The notes: generated from the letters alone by a model not told the origin. 64,000 bases of DNA from Nocardia aurea (GCF_003123685.1 NZ_QCYJ01000084.1:1-64000), one strand, 5' to 3'. Positions 8,344-20,408 are shown, numbered from the stretch's first letter. Made by a program: numbers and translations.

Positions 8344-9453
8344 ATGGATTCCACTCCGGATCGGATGGCCACCACCCCGCCCGCCCTTGTTCTCATCGGG
8401 GATACGCGGCTGCGCGACGAGGTCCGCCGCATCGCGGCCGCCGCCGAACGCGCGCTCGACGAGCGTGATGTTCCCGTCGGCCGTCACACCTGGGCTTCTG
8501 CCCCCTTGGTGATCCTCGACACACCCGCTGCCATGGCCTGTGCCGAGGCGGGAAACCCCCGGCGCATCGGCGTCGTCCTGGTCACCGACGGCGAGCCGGA
8601 ACTAGCCGATTGGCAGTGCGCGGCCGCTGTCGGCGTGGAGCGGGTGATCGCGCTGCCCGGCGCCGCCGTCGGGCTTATCGAGAAGTTTGCTGAGCACGGT
8701 GAGTACCGCGCGGGAGACGGTGTCGTCGTGGCGATCGCGGGTGCGGGAGGCGGCGCGGGCGCCTCCATTCTCGCGGCCGCGACAGCGCTGCGTTCGGCCG
8801 CGAGAAAGTTCCGTCCCGACACCGTCCTGGTCGACGGAGCACCACTCGGCGGTGGCCTCGACCTGCTGCTCGGCATCGAGACGGTGTCGGGACTGCGCTG
8901 GCCCGACCTGGTCGTCGAGGACGGTCGGGTTTCGGCGGGCGCGCTGCACGACGCCCTCCCCGCCGCCGCGCCGGGACTGTGCGTGCTCGCCTGCGGGCGC
9001 GGTGGTGCCGGCCGATTGCCGGGGGAGATCGGCGCCGCCGCGGCCCACGCCGTCATCGAAGCAGGCCGTGCCGCAGGCGATCTCGTCATTTGTGATGTTT
9101 CGGGCGAACGCGGCCCGCACGCGGACCGGATGATCGACTGCGCGGATCTCGTCGTGCTCGTCGTTCCAGCTCAGTTGCGCGCTGTCGCGGCGGCGGAATC
9201 CGTGGCGACGCGGATACGTCAGCGAAATCCCAATCAGGGCTTGGTGGTTCGTGGACCGGCACCCGGCGGACTGCGAGGAGCGGAGGTCGCCGAACTCCTC
9301 GACCTCCCGCTGCTCGCCGCCGTCCGCGCCGAAGGCGACCTTCCCGCTCGGCTGGAAAGGGGCGGTCTCACCCTGCGGCGAGGCCCTTTGCGCGGCGCGG
9401 CCGACGCGATCCTCTCGGTCCTGAGCGCACCCGCCGTTCAGGGTGTGCGATGA
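8344..9453 (+). CDS. ssd: Septum-site-determining-like protein Ssd (CpaE/MinD-like, tad-locus leader)
   Basis: A 369-residue P-loop-like protein of the helicase/secretion-neighbourhood CpaE-like family, the Rv3660c position. The N-terminal 110 residues resemble a receiver-like fold; the rest is ParA/MinD-like. Where MinD has a lysine-containing deviant Walker A, this protein reads AIAGAGGGAGAS (about residues 131-142) with no lysine, so ATP hydrolysis is doubtful. VLVDGAPLGGGLDL and VICDVSGERG match the later MinD motifs. Mycobacterial Ssd has been linked to septum regulation; in tad systems CpaE-type proteins help localise the pilus machine. It is the first gene of the tad operon. An ATG at 8365 is an alternative start. 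Confidence 0.85.
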   Translation: MDSTPDRMATTPPALVLIGDTRLRDEVRRIAAAAERALDERDVPVGRHTWASAPLVILDTPAAMACAEAGNPRRIGVVLVTDGEPELADWQCAAAVGVERVIALPGAAVGLIEKFAEHGEYRAGDGVVVAIAGAGGGAGASILAAATALRSAARKFRPDTVLVDGAPLGGGLDLLLGIETVSGLRWPDLVVEDGRVSAGALHDALPAAAPGLCVLACGRGGAGRLPGEIGAAAAHAVIEAGRAAGDLVICDVSGERGPHADRMIDCADLVVLVVPAQLRAVAAAESVATRIRQRNPNQGLVVRGPAPGGLRGAEVAELLDLPLLAAVRAEGDLPARLERGGLTLRRGPLRGAADAILSVLSAPAVQGVR

Positions 9454-10834
9454 GCGGGGCCGGAGATTCCAGCACCGGTGCGGACGCGCGGGCCGGACGG
9501 CGTTCGGCGGCGCGATCGCGCTCCGAGTCGACCGGCCGATCGAGTGCCGATCGTCTCACCGCCTGCCGTGGGTGCCGGACACGCTTCGCGCGAACAACAG
9601 GGCGGCCGCGATGAACACGGCGGCGATGAACACGGTGGTGACGGGGGAACTGCTCGACCGGGTCCGCGAGCGATTGGCGAGCGGTTCGGCCGATCCAGAC
9701 CCGGCGCGGGTGGTCGCGGCCGTCCGTGCGGAGGCGGGCGGCGTACTCGGCGACACCGATCTGCTCCGCGCGTTGCGTCTGCTCCAGACCGAGATGACCG
9801 GTGCGGGAGTGCTCGAACCGCTTCTGCGCGACCCGCGGGTCGCCGATGTCCTCGTCACCGCGCCGGACGCGGTGTGGATAGATCGCGGCCGTGGGCTGGA
9901 GAAGACCGAGGTCACCTTCGCCGACGAGGCGGCGGTCCGCCGCCTGGCGCAACGGCTCGCCCTCTCGGCGGGACGTCGTCTCGACGACGCGCAGCCGTGG
10001 GTGGACGGCAAACTGCCGGGAACCGAAGCGGCGCTCGGTGCTTCGTTCGGCGTGCGGCTGCACGCCGTGCTCGCTCCGATCGCGCACGGCGGCACCTGCC
10101 TGTCGCTGCGCGTTCTGCGTCCCGCGACCCAGGGTCTGCCCGCTCTGGTTTCGGCGGGTTCGATCCCCGTCGAGGTCGAACCACTACTGCGGGACATCAT
10201 TCGGTCGCGCCTGGCGTTCCTCGTCGTCGGTGGCACCGGCGCGGGAAAGACGACGCTGCTGTCGGCGCTGTTGGCCGAGGTGGATTCGCGGGAGCGGGTC
10301 GTCTGTGTGGAGGACGCCGCCGAACTCGCGCCACCGCACCCGCATGTGGTCCGGTTGGTGGCGCGCACCGCGAATGTGGAAGGCATCGGGGCCGTCACGG
10401 TTCGCGACCTCGTGCGCCAGGCCTTGCGCATGCGGCCCGACCGCATCGTCGTCGGAGAGGTTCGAGGAGCGGAGGTCGTCGATCTCCTGACGGCACTGAA
10501 TACCGGCCACGACGGCGGTGCGGGAACCGTCCACGCGAACTCGCCGCGCGAAGTCCCGGCCCGCCTGGAGGCGCTCGCGGCCCTCGGAGGTATGGACAGG
10601 TCGGCACTGCACAGCCAACTGGCCGCCGCCGTGCAGGTCGTTCTGCACGTACACCGCCGCGCCGACGGATCACGCGGATTGCGCGAGATCGGTGTCCTCG
10701 AACGTGACCGGCACGGACACGTCCGGATCGTTCCCGCATGGCGCTGTGACACCGACGCCACACCGGCGCGGGCCGCACTCACCGGTCTGCTCGCGGAGCG
10801 GGCCACTCCCTCGGCCCACCCGGGTGCGCGGTGA
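9443..10834 (+). CDS. tadA: TadA family type II/IV secretion ATPase
   Basis: A 463-residue cytoplasmic ATPase that should power assembly of the Flp-type pilus or pseudopilus encoded downstream. Walker A is GGTGAGKTT (near residue 264), an Asp-box/Walker B region reads RPDRIVVGEVRGAEVVDLL, and the TGHDGGAGTVHANSP segment is typical of TadA/CpaF. The start is uncertain: GTG at 9443 overlaps ssd by 11 bases and lacks a good ribosome site, but third-position GC stays high from there, whereas ATG at 9611 or 9626 would give the more usual length of about 400 residues. The stop overlaps tadB as GTGA. Confidence 0.88.
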   Translation: MCDERGRRFQHRCGRAGRTAFGGAIALRVDRPIECRSSHRLPWVPDTLRANNRAAAMNTAAMNTVVTGELLDRVRERLASGSADPDPARVVAAVRAEAGGVLGDTDLLRALRLLQTEMTGAGVLEPLLRDPRVADVLVTAPDAVWIDRGRGLEKTEVTFADEAAVRRLAQRLALSAGRRLDDAQPWVDGKLPGTEAALGASFGVRLHAVLAPIAHGGTCLSLRVLRPATQGLPALVSAGSIPVEVEPLLRDIIRSRLAFLVVGGTGAGKTTLLSALLAEVDSRERVVCVEDAAELAPPHPHVVRLVARTANVEGIGAVTVRDLVRQALRMRPDRIVVGEVRGAEVVDLLTALNTGHDGGAGTVHANSPREVPARLEALAALGGMDRSALHSQLAAAVQVVLHVHRRADGSRGLREIGVLERDRHGHVRIVPAWRCDTDATPARAALTGLLAERATPSAHPGAR

Positions 10835-11622
10835 CGGCCGCGGCGATCAGCCTGGCGTTGGCTCTGGTGATCGCACCACGGCCCGCCGCGACTCGACGTC
10901 GGGAACTGCTGTTCGGGAACGCGCCGATCGTTCGATACGGCACGCGTCGCCCCATGGTCGGCATCGCGGCCGCGATCGGTGCCGTCGTCACGATGGTGCT
11001 CGGAATCGGCCCGGTGATCGCCGCGGCGCTGGTCGGAGCGACCGCCGTGGTCAGGACGCGGAAGGTGCGCCGCGATCGTCGGCGTGCGACGGAGAACACG
11101 CATCTCCTGGAAGCGCTCGAGGCGGTCATCGGGGAATTGCGGGTCGGCGCGCATCCGGGCGCAGCGGCGCGCGTCGCGGCGGAAGAAGCACGGGGAGTCG
11201 CCGCGCAGGCGTTCGCGATCGGTGCGGCACGCGGCAGGCTCGGTGGTTCGGCGGGGGAGGGATTGCGCCTGCCGGATGCGGTTGTCGCCGACGAACTCGA
11301 CCGCGTCGCCGACGCCTGGCAGGTCGCCGAACAGTATGGCCTCGCGCTCGCCGAACTACTCACTGCGGCCCGTTCCGATCTGCTCGGCCGCATCCGCTTT
11401 CGTGCTCGCACCGACGCCGCGCTGGCGGGCGCACGCGCGACGGCCGCTGTCCTCGCCGGGCTTCCGCTGCTCGGTATCGGTCTCGGCCAACTCATGGGCG
11501 CCGCGCCACTGCGGGTGCTGTTCGGTTCTGGTCCGGGAACGATTCTGTTGCCGCTCGGCGCGGGACTCATCTGCGCGGGTCTGCTGTGGACCGATGCCAT
11601 CACGGGAAAGGCGCTCGTATGA
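10831..11622 (+). CDS. tadB: TadB-like type II secretion F-domain membrane protein
   Basis: A 263-residue integral membrane protein of the TadB/GspF class, forming the inner-membrane platform under the TadA ATPase. Hydrophobic segments lie around residues 4-15, 44-70, 197-220 and 230-255, with a helical cytoplasmic part between them (LLEALEAVIGELRVGAHPG). The GTG start overlaps the tadA stop, so the pair is translationally coupled. Assignment comes from order, membrane layout and the F-domain-like helical core; similarity within this family is always low. Confidence 0.8.
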   Translation: MTAAAISLALALVIAPRPAATRRRELLFGNAPIVRYGTRRPMVGIAAAIGAVVTMVLGIGPVIAAALVGATAVVRTRKVRRDRRRATENTHLLEALEAVIGELRVGAHPGAAARVAAEEARGVAAQAFAIGAARGRLGGSAGEGLRLPDAVVADELDRVADAWQVAEQYGLALAELLTAARSDLLGRIRFRARTDAALAGARATAAVLAGLPLLGIGLGQLMGAAPLRVLFGSGPGTILLPLGAGLICAGLLWTDAITGKALV

Positions 11623-11664
11623 ATCGCCGTGGGATGTGCTCGAAGTCGAGGAGAGGAGGCCGGG

Positions 11665-12273
11665 GTGCTCGCGACCGCCGTATTACTGCTCGCCGTCGCC
11701 GTGCTGGTTCTGCCGGGGCGGGTCGCCGTCGGCCGACGATTGCGCGCGGCGAATCCGCACGGCGCGGAAAACTCGGCGCGCGGTCGAGTGCGGGTCGAAA
11801 CGACCGACCCTCTCGCGGTGTCCTCGGTATTCGACCTGCTCGCAGCCTGTCTACGCGCAGGAATGCCGATGGCGGGTGCCGCCGCGGCCGTGGCTCCCGG
11901 TGCGCCGGAAGTCCTGCGCGAGGCGCTCGTTCGCTCGTCCGGCCTGCTGGAACTGGGTGCCGACGCGACAACGGCGTGGGAACGCGCGGTGCGCGACGCG
12001 AGTGGGCGACCGGGTGCCGAGGAGGTCGAAGCGCTGGCACGGATGGCGCGGCGCTCGGCTCGCTCCGGCTCCTCGCTCGCCACGGCCATCGGCGAACTGG
12101 CGGAACAGCGGCGTGGTGCCGCGGCGGATGTGGCGGCCGCCCGTGCCGAACGTGCGGGGGTGCTCATCGCGGGGCCGCTCGGCCTGTGCTTCCTGCCCGC
12201 ATTCCTCTGTCTCGGCATCATTCCGGTCGTGATCGGCTTGGCCGCGCATGTCCTCGGCGATGGTTTGCTCTGA
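11665..12273 (+). CDS. tadC: TadC-like type II secretion F-domain membrane protein
   Basis: A 202-residue partner of TadB. The GTG at 11665 is preferred because AGGAGG lies six bases before it and it begins directly with a membrane helix (VLATAVLLLAVAVLVL). A second hydrophobic stretch covers the last 35 residues. The middle (DLLAACLRAGMPMAGA, then ARRSARSGSSLATAIGELA) is the F-domain core. A GTG at 11629 would add 12 residues. Roughly 280 bases without a recognisable gene separate it from the pilin. Confidence 0.8.
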   Translation: MLATAVLLLAVAVLVLPGRVAVGRRLRAANPHGAENSARGRVRVETTDPLAVSSVFDLLAACLRAGMPMAGAAAAVAPGAPEVLREALVRSSGLLELGADATTAWERAVRDASGRPGAEEVEALARMARRSARSGSSLATAIGELAEQRRGAAADVAAARAERAGVLIAGPLGLCFLPAFLCLGIIPVVIGLAAHVLGDGLL

Positions 12274-12552
12274 CCGCTGCCGGTTCATCGGTCCTCGCGT
12301 GGTTCCGGGGTGCCGAGGTGACGACCAGCCGGAATCGGACCGGGTGGCGCCCGCACAAGGTGTGGTCCGCCGTTACGTCACGTGCTGATCGGTCGCACAG
12401 CATCCGTTCCCGGGGTACGCACTCCGCCCACACCGCTGAGCCGATACGCATCGCGCGTGTCGAGGTGCATGCCGAGTCGAAGTGCGCGAGTTCACACATT
12501 GTCGGAACATGCCCGCGCGGAGCAGCCGCCCGGGCCGAGGGGAGAGGGGCAC

Positions 12553-12951
12553 ATGGTGCGAAACGACGAGGTCGCGGGTGCGGTGCAACGTGGGAGAAAG
12601 GCGCGATTCGAGAGGACACCGTCGGTCTTTCGTCCCCCGAACGCGCTGGTCTCCAGCGTGGTGCAGGCCGCTCCGGTACAGGTCGATCCGAGGTGCGATC
12701 CGACCCGGCCGGTCTCGACCGTCCATCCGATCCGTTCCGCACCACAGCGAATCCAGCTGTCACTGTGGAAGATTCGATACCGAATCATGCGCGCGGTGGT
12801 CGCGGAGGAGGGCATGTCCACCGCCGAATACGCGATAGGGACCATCGCGGCAGCGGCATTCGGCGCGGTGCTGTACGGCGTCGTCACCGGCGATTCGATC
12901 GTCGACGCGCTGACCAAGATTATCGAGCGGGCGCTCGACACGGCGGTCTGA
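12553..12951 (+). CDS. DUF4244 Flp-type pilin subunit with a long N-terminal extension
   Basis: The C-terminal 55 residues are a class IVb pilin core: after EEG comes MSTAEYAIGTIAAAAFGAVLY, so cleavage after Gly would place Glu and Tyr at positions 5 and 6, as in Flp pilins. A hydrophobic helix and a short tail follow. The ATG at 12553 is preceded by GGAGAGGGGCAC, an excellent ribosome site, and gives 132 residues, with about 85 residues ahead of the cleavage glycine. A start at the ATG at 12787 would give a conventional short leader but has no such ribosome site. This is the counterpart of M. tuberculosis Rv3656c. No prepilin peptidase gene is seen in the window. Confidence 0.8.
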   Translation: MVRNDEVAGAVQRGRKARFERTPSVFRPPNALVSSVVQAAPVQVDPRCDPTRPVSTVHPIRSAPQRIQLSLWKIRYRIMRAVVAEEGMSTAEYAIGTIAAAAFGAVLYGVVTGDSIVDALTKIIERALDTAV

Positions 12952-12986
12952 CCTCGCGGTCGCGGCGTTGTGGTGGGACCGTTCTG

Positions 12987-13316
12987 GTGGAAGAGCGGGG
13001 CGCGGTGACGGTGGAGGCCGCCATCGCGCTGACGGCGATCGTCGCCGCTGTCCTGTGTTGTCTCGGGGCGTTACTCGCGGCGTCGACGCAGGTCCGCTGT
13101 GTCGACGCCGCTCGCGAAGCCGCCCGCCTCACCGCGCGCGGCGACCACGAGAACGCGACCATCGTGGCCCGCCGGGTCGCACCACCGGGCGCGGAGATCA
13201 CCATCCGCAGCGGAAGCGAGCACATCGTCGCGGTGGTTTCCGCCGAAACCCCGTTACTCCCAACCCTCGTCCTGCGAGCCGAGGCGGTCGCGGCACCCGA
13301 GCCGGGTACGCGATGA
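12987..13316 (+). CDS. tadE: TadE-like pseudopilin
   Basis: A 109-residue protein opening with RGAVTVEAAIAL, the TadE signature that precedes a single N-terminal membrane helix (about residues 7-35), followed by CVDAAREAARLTARG, the usual start of the TadE extracytoplasmic domain. The GTG start is chosen because GGTGGG stands upstream and it leaves only a short basic leader; GTG at 13005 is an alternative. It probably works as a minor pseudopilin in the Tad apparatus. Its TGA overlaps the next ATG as ATGA. Confidence 0.82.
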   Translation: MEERGAVTVEAAIALTAIVAAVLCCLGALLAASTQVRCVDAAREAARLTARGDHENATIVARRVAPPGAEITIRSGSEHIVAVVSAETPLLPTLVLRAEAVAAPEPGTR

Positions 13317-13891
13317 GGGTGTGGACGCGGTTCTCGCGCGGGCACATGACATCGATGCGGAGCGTGAGCGGTCCGAGGGGACGGCTCCGTTCCACCCACT
13401 CGGACGCGACCCGGCCGACCGGCGCTACCGCCACCCGTTTGGGCAGTCGCGCAATGGCGCCGGGGAGTATCGCGGACCGCCGCCAGGTGATCGACTCGGG
13501 CCGGCGTACGCCGACCGAATCGGATCATCACGCGCGGTGGGATTCGGACCGGGGCGGGGCGACGGTTCTCGGGTGCGTGGCGGTCACCGCGCTGATCGCG
13601 GTCACGCTGATGATCGCTCAGGTGGGTGCGGTCGTGGTGGCGCGGCATCGGGTGCAGGCCGCGGCGGACCTCGGCGCGCTGGCCGCTGCGGGCGCGCTGG
13701 TCGCGGGAACGGAAGTGGCGTGTGCCGAGGCAGAAGAAGTAGTACATCTCATGAGTTCGGGGATGCGCGGTTGTGAAGTTGCCGAATGGGATGCCGTGAT
13801 CACCGCGGAAGGGAATGTACCAATAGGTCTGTTCGGGCACCGATCCGTTCGTGCTGTCGCGAGAGCGGGGCCGTTGACTGATCAACAATGA
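13313..13891 (+). CDS. Second TadE-like protein (Rv3654c-like)
   Basis: A 192-residue protein whose ATG overlaps the tadE stop. The first 80 residues are hydrophilic and rich in Arg and Ser; then RGGATVLGCVAVTALIAVTLM begins a pseudopilin-like helix, followed by RHRVQAAADLGALAAAGAL, the motif shared by TadE/TadG-type proteins, and a C-terminal extracytoplasmic part with two cysteines. It matches the family called secretion/DNA-translocation-related TadE-like. The long N-terminal extension is unusual; a later start cannot be excluded, but the ATGA overlap supports this one. Confidence 0.75.
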   Translation: MRVWTRFSRGHMTSMRSVSGPRGRLRSTHSDATRPTGATATRLGSRAMAPGSIADRRQVIDSGRRTPTESDHHARWDSDRGGATVLGCVAVTALIAVTLMIAQVGAVVVARHRVQAAADLGALAAAGALVAGTEVACAEAEEVVHLMSSGMRGCEVAEWDAVITAEGNVPIGLFGHRSVRAVARAGPLTDQQ

Positions 13892-14189
13892 CGGGTGCGT
13901 ATAGACACCGATCAGTGGTAGTGCGCGACGGGGTTATTTCACCAATAGGGTGGTCGAATAATCGCGGTATTGCATCAATTCCCGGAGTGGTCGTGGAAAT
14001 GGGGTGAAGGTAACCGCACGTCGGACGCGAATGAGTGTGGCAATAAGCCAGTTAACATGAAACTAGTCCTCTTTATTCGACCGGGCGGACCGCGCGGTGT
14101 CCGGGGCGGCGTGGGGAGGACTCTCGTTAGCTGACAGCTGGTGATCGCGGCTCACATCGCCGGTCGGTCACGCCGGGATCGCGCCCGGG

Positions 14190-16595
14190 TCACGAATCCG
14201 AAAAGTGGCCTCGACCGGGCGGAATCCCGGTCTCGCCGCCGTCGAGTTCGGCCACTACGGCCGCCAGCAGACAGGCCGCGCCTGCCTTGTCGAGCGGGTG
14301 GTTGCCGTTACCGCATTTGGGTGACTGAACGCAGGAGGGGCACCCGCTCGCGCATCCGCACGAATCGATGGCCTCCAGCGTGGCCGCCAGCCAGCGGCGC
14401 AGCTGCGCGAATCCTCGTTCGGCGAAACCCGCACCGCCTGCCTGCCCGTCGTAGACGAAGATCGTGGGGAGGCCGGTATCGGGGTGCTCCGCGGTGGACA
14501 CGCCACCGATATCCCACCGATCGCAGGTCGCGACCAGGGGGAGCAGGCCGATTGCCGCGTGTTCGGCCGCGTGCAGGGCTCCGGGGACCCGATGCGGTGC
14601 TATCCCGGCGGCGGCCAGCAGCGCCGGTGTGACGGTGTAGAGAACGGCCCTGGTCGGCAGGATCTGCGCGGGCATCTCCAGTTCGACGAGGCCGAGCATT
14701 TCGCCGGTGACGAGGGTCCGGAGGTAGCCGACCACCTGACTCGTCACCCTGACCTGTGCCAACGCGCTGGTCACCGCTCCGTATCGGTGCTGTTCGGTGA
14801 TCGCGTCGACTTCTATCGAGGTCAGTTGCCTGGCGCTGGTCGTCCATCCGGGTTCGGCGGCGTGGACGAAGGCGACGCCGCCGTCGAGATCCAGTTCATC
14901 GACGACATAGGTATCGCCCTGGTGCAGGTGAACGGCCCCTTCGTGGAGGGTGGCGGGCGCACGGCCCGCGTCGGCGGTACCGAGCAGCCTGCCCGTTTCC
15001 GAGTCGACGATCGCGACGGGTGTGCCGATACCCCCGCGCACATCCACCGCGTCGTGCGGCTGCGTTTCGGCGGTCACGTACCAGCGCGCGTCCGAGCCGG
15101 CGGATCGGCGACGGATCATGCCCTGAGCTGCGAGTTCGTCCAGGACTTCGCGTGCGCCGAACGCGTCGACCTCGGCATCGGTCAGCGGATGTTCCATGGC
15201 CGCACACAGCAGTTGCGGGCCGAGCACGTACGGATTGCTCGGATCGGTGATGGTGGCTTCGATGGGTTTGTCCAACAGCGCGTCCGGATGGTGCACGAGA
15301 TAGGTGTCGAGCGGATCGTCCCTGGCCACGAGCACGACGAGCGATCCTTGCGTACGCCGTCCCGCCCGGCCCGCCTGCTGCCAGAACGAGGCGACAGTCC
15401 CGGGAAAACCGGAGACGATTACGGCATCCAACCCCGCGATATCCACCCCGAGTTCCAGGGCATTCGTCGTCGCCGCTCCCCATAGCGCCCCGCTCGACAA
15501 CGCGGCTTCCAATTCTCGGCGGTCCTCGGCCAGATATCCGGCCCTGTAGGCGGCGATCCGGGTGCTGAGCTGCGGGTCCACCTCCGCTAGGCGTCGCCTG
15601 GCGTCCATCGCGGTCAGTTCCGCGGCCCGCCGGGATCGAACGAAAGTGAGCGTGCGCGCGCCCTCTGCCACCAGATCGGCCATGATCCTGGCCGACTCGG
15701 AGGTCGCCGACCTGCGGACCGGAGCCCCGTTCTCCCCGGTCACGGTGGTGAGCAGGGGCGGCTCCCACAGCGCCACCGTGCGCGGACCCTGCGGTGAGCC
15801 GTCCTCGGTGACCGCGACGCACGGTGCGCCGATGAGCCGTGACGCGGCCGCTTCGGGTTCGGCGGTGGTCGCCGAGCAGAGGATGAAGACCGGATCGGCG
15901 CCGTAGCGCGCGGCGACGCGTCGCAACCTGCGCAGCACCAGCGCGACATGCGAACCGAAGACTCCCCGGTAGGCGTGGCATTCATCGATGACGACGTAGC
16001 GCAGCCTGCGCAGCACACGGGCCCAGCGTTGATGTGAGCGCAGGATCCCCAGGTGCAGCATGTCCGGATTGGTGAAGATCCACCGTCCGTTGGCGCGTAC
16101 CCACTGCCTTATCTCGGCCGGAGTATCGCCGTCATAGCCGGCGGGGTGAATATCGCGTAGTGGTCCCTCGTGGGTCAACGATCCGATTGCCCGCAACTGG
16201 TCGGCGCCCAACGCCTTTGTGGGGGATAGATAGAGCGCGGTGGCGCGTGGGTCATGCAGGAGGGCGGTCAGCACCGGCAGTTGGTAGCCCAATGACTTGC
16301 CGGATGCTGTTCCGGTGCTGATCACGACGTGGCTGCCGCCCGCGGCGAACTCGGCGGTCCTGGTCTGATGAATCCACGGGGCGTCTATACCGGTCTCTCG
16401 CAACGCGGTGACGACCTCGGGGGCAGCCCAATCGGGCCAGGTAGTGGTACGTGCGGCCCGCGCGGGAAGCTCGGCGACATGGGTGAGTCCGGTGTCGGAA
16501 CCGGGCACCCCTTCCAGGACACGATTCAGCAACGATCGCCCGTATCCGAGGGGGTTGCCGGCGTTCGCTGAGGTCGCTCCGACGGCAGGATTCAC
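14190..16595 (-). CDS. DEAD/DEAH-box helicase with DUF1998 C-terminal domain (Rv3649-like)
   Basis: An 801-residue superfamily 2 helicase. Motif I is STGTASGKS (near residue 94), motif II is DECH (near 203), motif III CSAT, and motif VI QQAGRAGR. The C-terminal third is a DUF1998/MZB-type domain with clustered cysteines (SCGCASGCPSC, then CGNGNH), likely binding zinc. Relatives such as MrfA act in DNA repair; that role is inferred here. The gene faces the tad operon tail to tail. The GTG start at 16593-16595 lacks a clear ribosome site; a TTG some 20 codons inside is possible. Confidence 0.9.
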   Translation of the reverse strand: MNPAVGATSANAGNPLGYGRSLLNRVLEGVPGSDTGLTHVAELPARAARTTTWPDWAAPEVVTALRETGIDAPWIHQTRTAEFAAGGSHVVISTGTASGKSLGYQLPVLTALLHDPRATALYLSPTKALGADQLRAIGSLTHEGPLRDIHPAGYDGDTPAEIRQWVRANGRWIFTNPDMLHLGILRSHQRWARVLRRLRYVVIDECHAYRGVFGSHVALVLRRLRRVAARYGADPVFILCSATTAEPEAAASRLIGAPCVAVTEDGSPQGPRTVALWEPPLLTTVTGENGAPVRRSATSESARIMADLVAEGARTLTFVRSRRAAELTAMDARRRLAEVDPQLSTRIAAYRAGYLAEDRRELEAALSSGALWGAATTNALELGVDIAGLDAVIVSGFPGTVASFWQQAGRAGRRTQGSLVVLVARDDPLDTYLVHHPDALLDKPIEATITDPSNPYVLGPQLLCAAMEHPLTDAEVDAFGAREVLDELAAQGMIRRRSAGSDARWYVTAETQPHDAVDVRGGIGTPVAIVDSETGRLLGTADAGRAPATLHEGAVHLHQGDTYVVDELDLDGGVAFVHAAEPGWTTSARQLTSIEVDAITEQHRYGAVTSALAQVRVTSQVVGYLRTLVTGEMLGLVELEMPAQILPTRAVLYTVTPALLAAAGIAPHRVPGALHAAEHAAIGLLPLVATCDRWDIGGVSTAEHPDTGLPTIFVYDGQAGGAGFAERGFAQLRRWLAATLEAIDSCGCASGCPSCVQSPKCGNGNHPLDKAGAACLLAAVVAELDGGETGIPPGRGHFSDS

Positions 16596-17031
16596 CTCCG
16601 AACGTCCACAACACGTGCGGAAAGTGTGAAACGTGCGTAGTTAGCAAGGCTCGGGCACCTTTTTGATACCCAATAGCGACCTGGGTCACAGCCGGATTGC
16701 TGAACGTACACTCGGTTATCGCTAAGCAAACGAACCTCAAGTCTGGATTCGGGCATTGTGTCCCTTACCTGCGCATTCGCAAGATCAAGTTTTTTGCAAA
16801 TTGTCGGTAACTCGACTGTTGAATTGCTCGAAGACATGGTTCACTGGTTCCTGGTCGCAAGCTTCTGTGTTCGAGGGACGGATCCAAAGTCCAAACCGTC
16901 AGCAGGATCGATGTTGCGAACGGTGTGCTTGGTTGCTTTCCTGCAGGGGGAACCAACAGTACAGCGCTCTCAACGGGCCCGGTGGACGAACCCAGTTGTC
17001 CGCCGTTCCGGTAGAAAAGAGAAGGAACAGA
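16596..17031 (+). other. Upstream region of cspA
   Basis: No gene is apparent in these 436 bases between the helicase start (minus) and the cold-shock gene (plus). Base composition is less GC-rich than its surroundings, especially at 16640-16860. A long untranslated leader for the cold-shock transcript is plausible, as in other cspA genes, but no specific promoter or fold could be fixed by eye. Confidence 0.4.
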
Positions 17032-17238
17032 ATGGCACAGGGAACTGTGAAGTGGTTCAACGCGGAGAAGGGGTTCGGCTTCATCGCGCCCGAGGACGGG
17101 TCCGCTGACGTCTTCGTCCACTACTCCGAGATCCAGGGGTCCGGCTTCCGTACCCTCGAGGAGAACCAGAAGGTCGAGTTCGAGGTCGGCCAGGGCACCA
17201 AGGGCCCGCAGGCCACCGGAGTTCGCGCGCTCTCCTGA
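17032..17238 (+). CDS. cspA: Cold-shock protein, CspA family
   Basis: A 68-residue single cold-shock domain that binds single-stranded RNA or DNA. RNP1 is KGFGFI (residues 13-18) and RNP2 is VFVHYS (27-32); the start [10 protein letters not shown] and the C-terminal QATGVRA are those of actinobacterial CspA proteins. GAGAAGGAACAG precedes the ATG. A strong hairpin terminator follows the stop by 15 bases, so it is probably monocistronic. Confidence 0.95.
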   Translation: MAQGTVKWFNAEKGFGFIAPEDGSADVFVHYSEIQGSGFRTLEENQKVEFEVGQGTKGPQATGVRALS

Positions 17239-17253
17239 GCGACGCCACGATTC

Positions 17254-17295
17254 AGCTCGTCCCTCACCGCCGGTAACGGGGGTGAGGGACGAGCT
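17254..17295 (+). terminator. Hairpin terminator after cspA
   Basis: A perfect 15-pair stem (17254-17268 with 17281-17295) around a 12-base loop follows the cspA stop. The downstream bases are ATATCT rather than a T-run, common for actinobacterial terminators. Confidence 0.85.
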
Positions 17296-17402
17296 ATATC
17301 TGGGGTAGGACACGATCCGATACACGCCGTGCCCGGACATGTCGCGGCGGGTGTGGTCGGGCACACTGCATACTGAACGGCGGTGACCACGTACGCTCGG
17401 TG

Positions 17403-17479
17403 GTTCGAGTCGCAAGCACTCGAACGCAGCCGGCGTCAAGGTATAAACGTGTCTGGTAGCGGCTCGAGTAGTAGCCGCT
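17403..17479 (+). promoter_or_regulatory. topA upstream region: inverted repeat, candidate -10 and leader hairpin
   Basis: GTTCGAGT (17403-17410) and ACTCGAAC (17418-17425) form an eight-base inverted repeat. TATAAA at 17442-17447 is a good -10 candidate in otherwise GC-rich DNA. Just after it, AGCGGCT (17458-17464) pairs with AGCCGCT (17473-17479). The arrangement suggests a topA promoter with an upstream operator-like site and a leader hairpin; this is inference. Confidence 0.45.
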
Positions 17480-17537
17480 GCTGTTTACCCCAGCCGCGCA
17501 TTGCGCGTAACAGCGTCGCGCGGGTCGAGAAGGAAAG

Positions 17538-20408
<2,871 letters not shown>

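Noticed and set aside
10518..12986. Long plus-strand frame ahead of tadE
   Set aside because: It runs through tadA, tadB and tadC in another frame and is Arg-rich. Only the last 109 codons, from 12987, are TadE-like.
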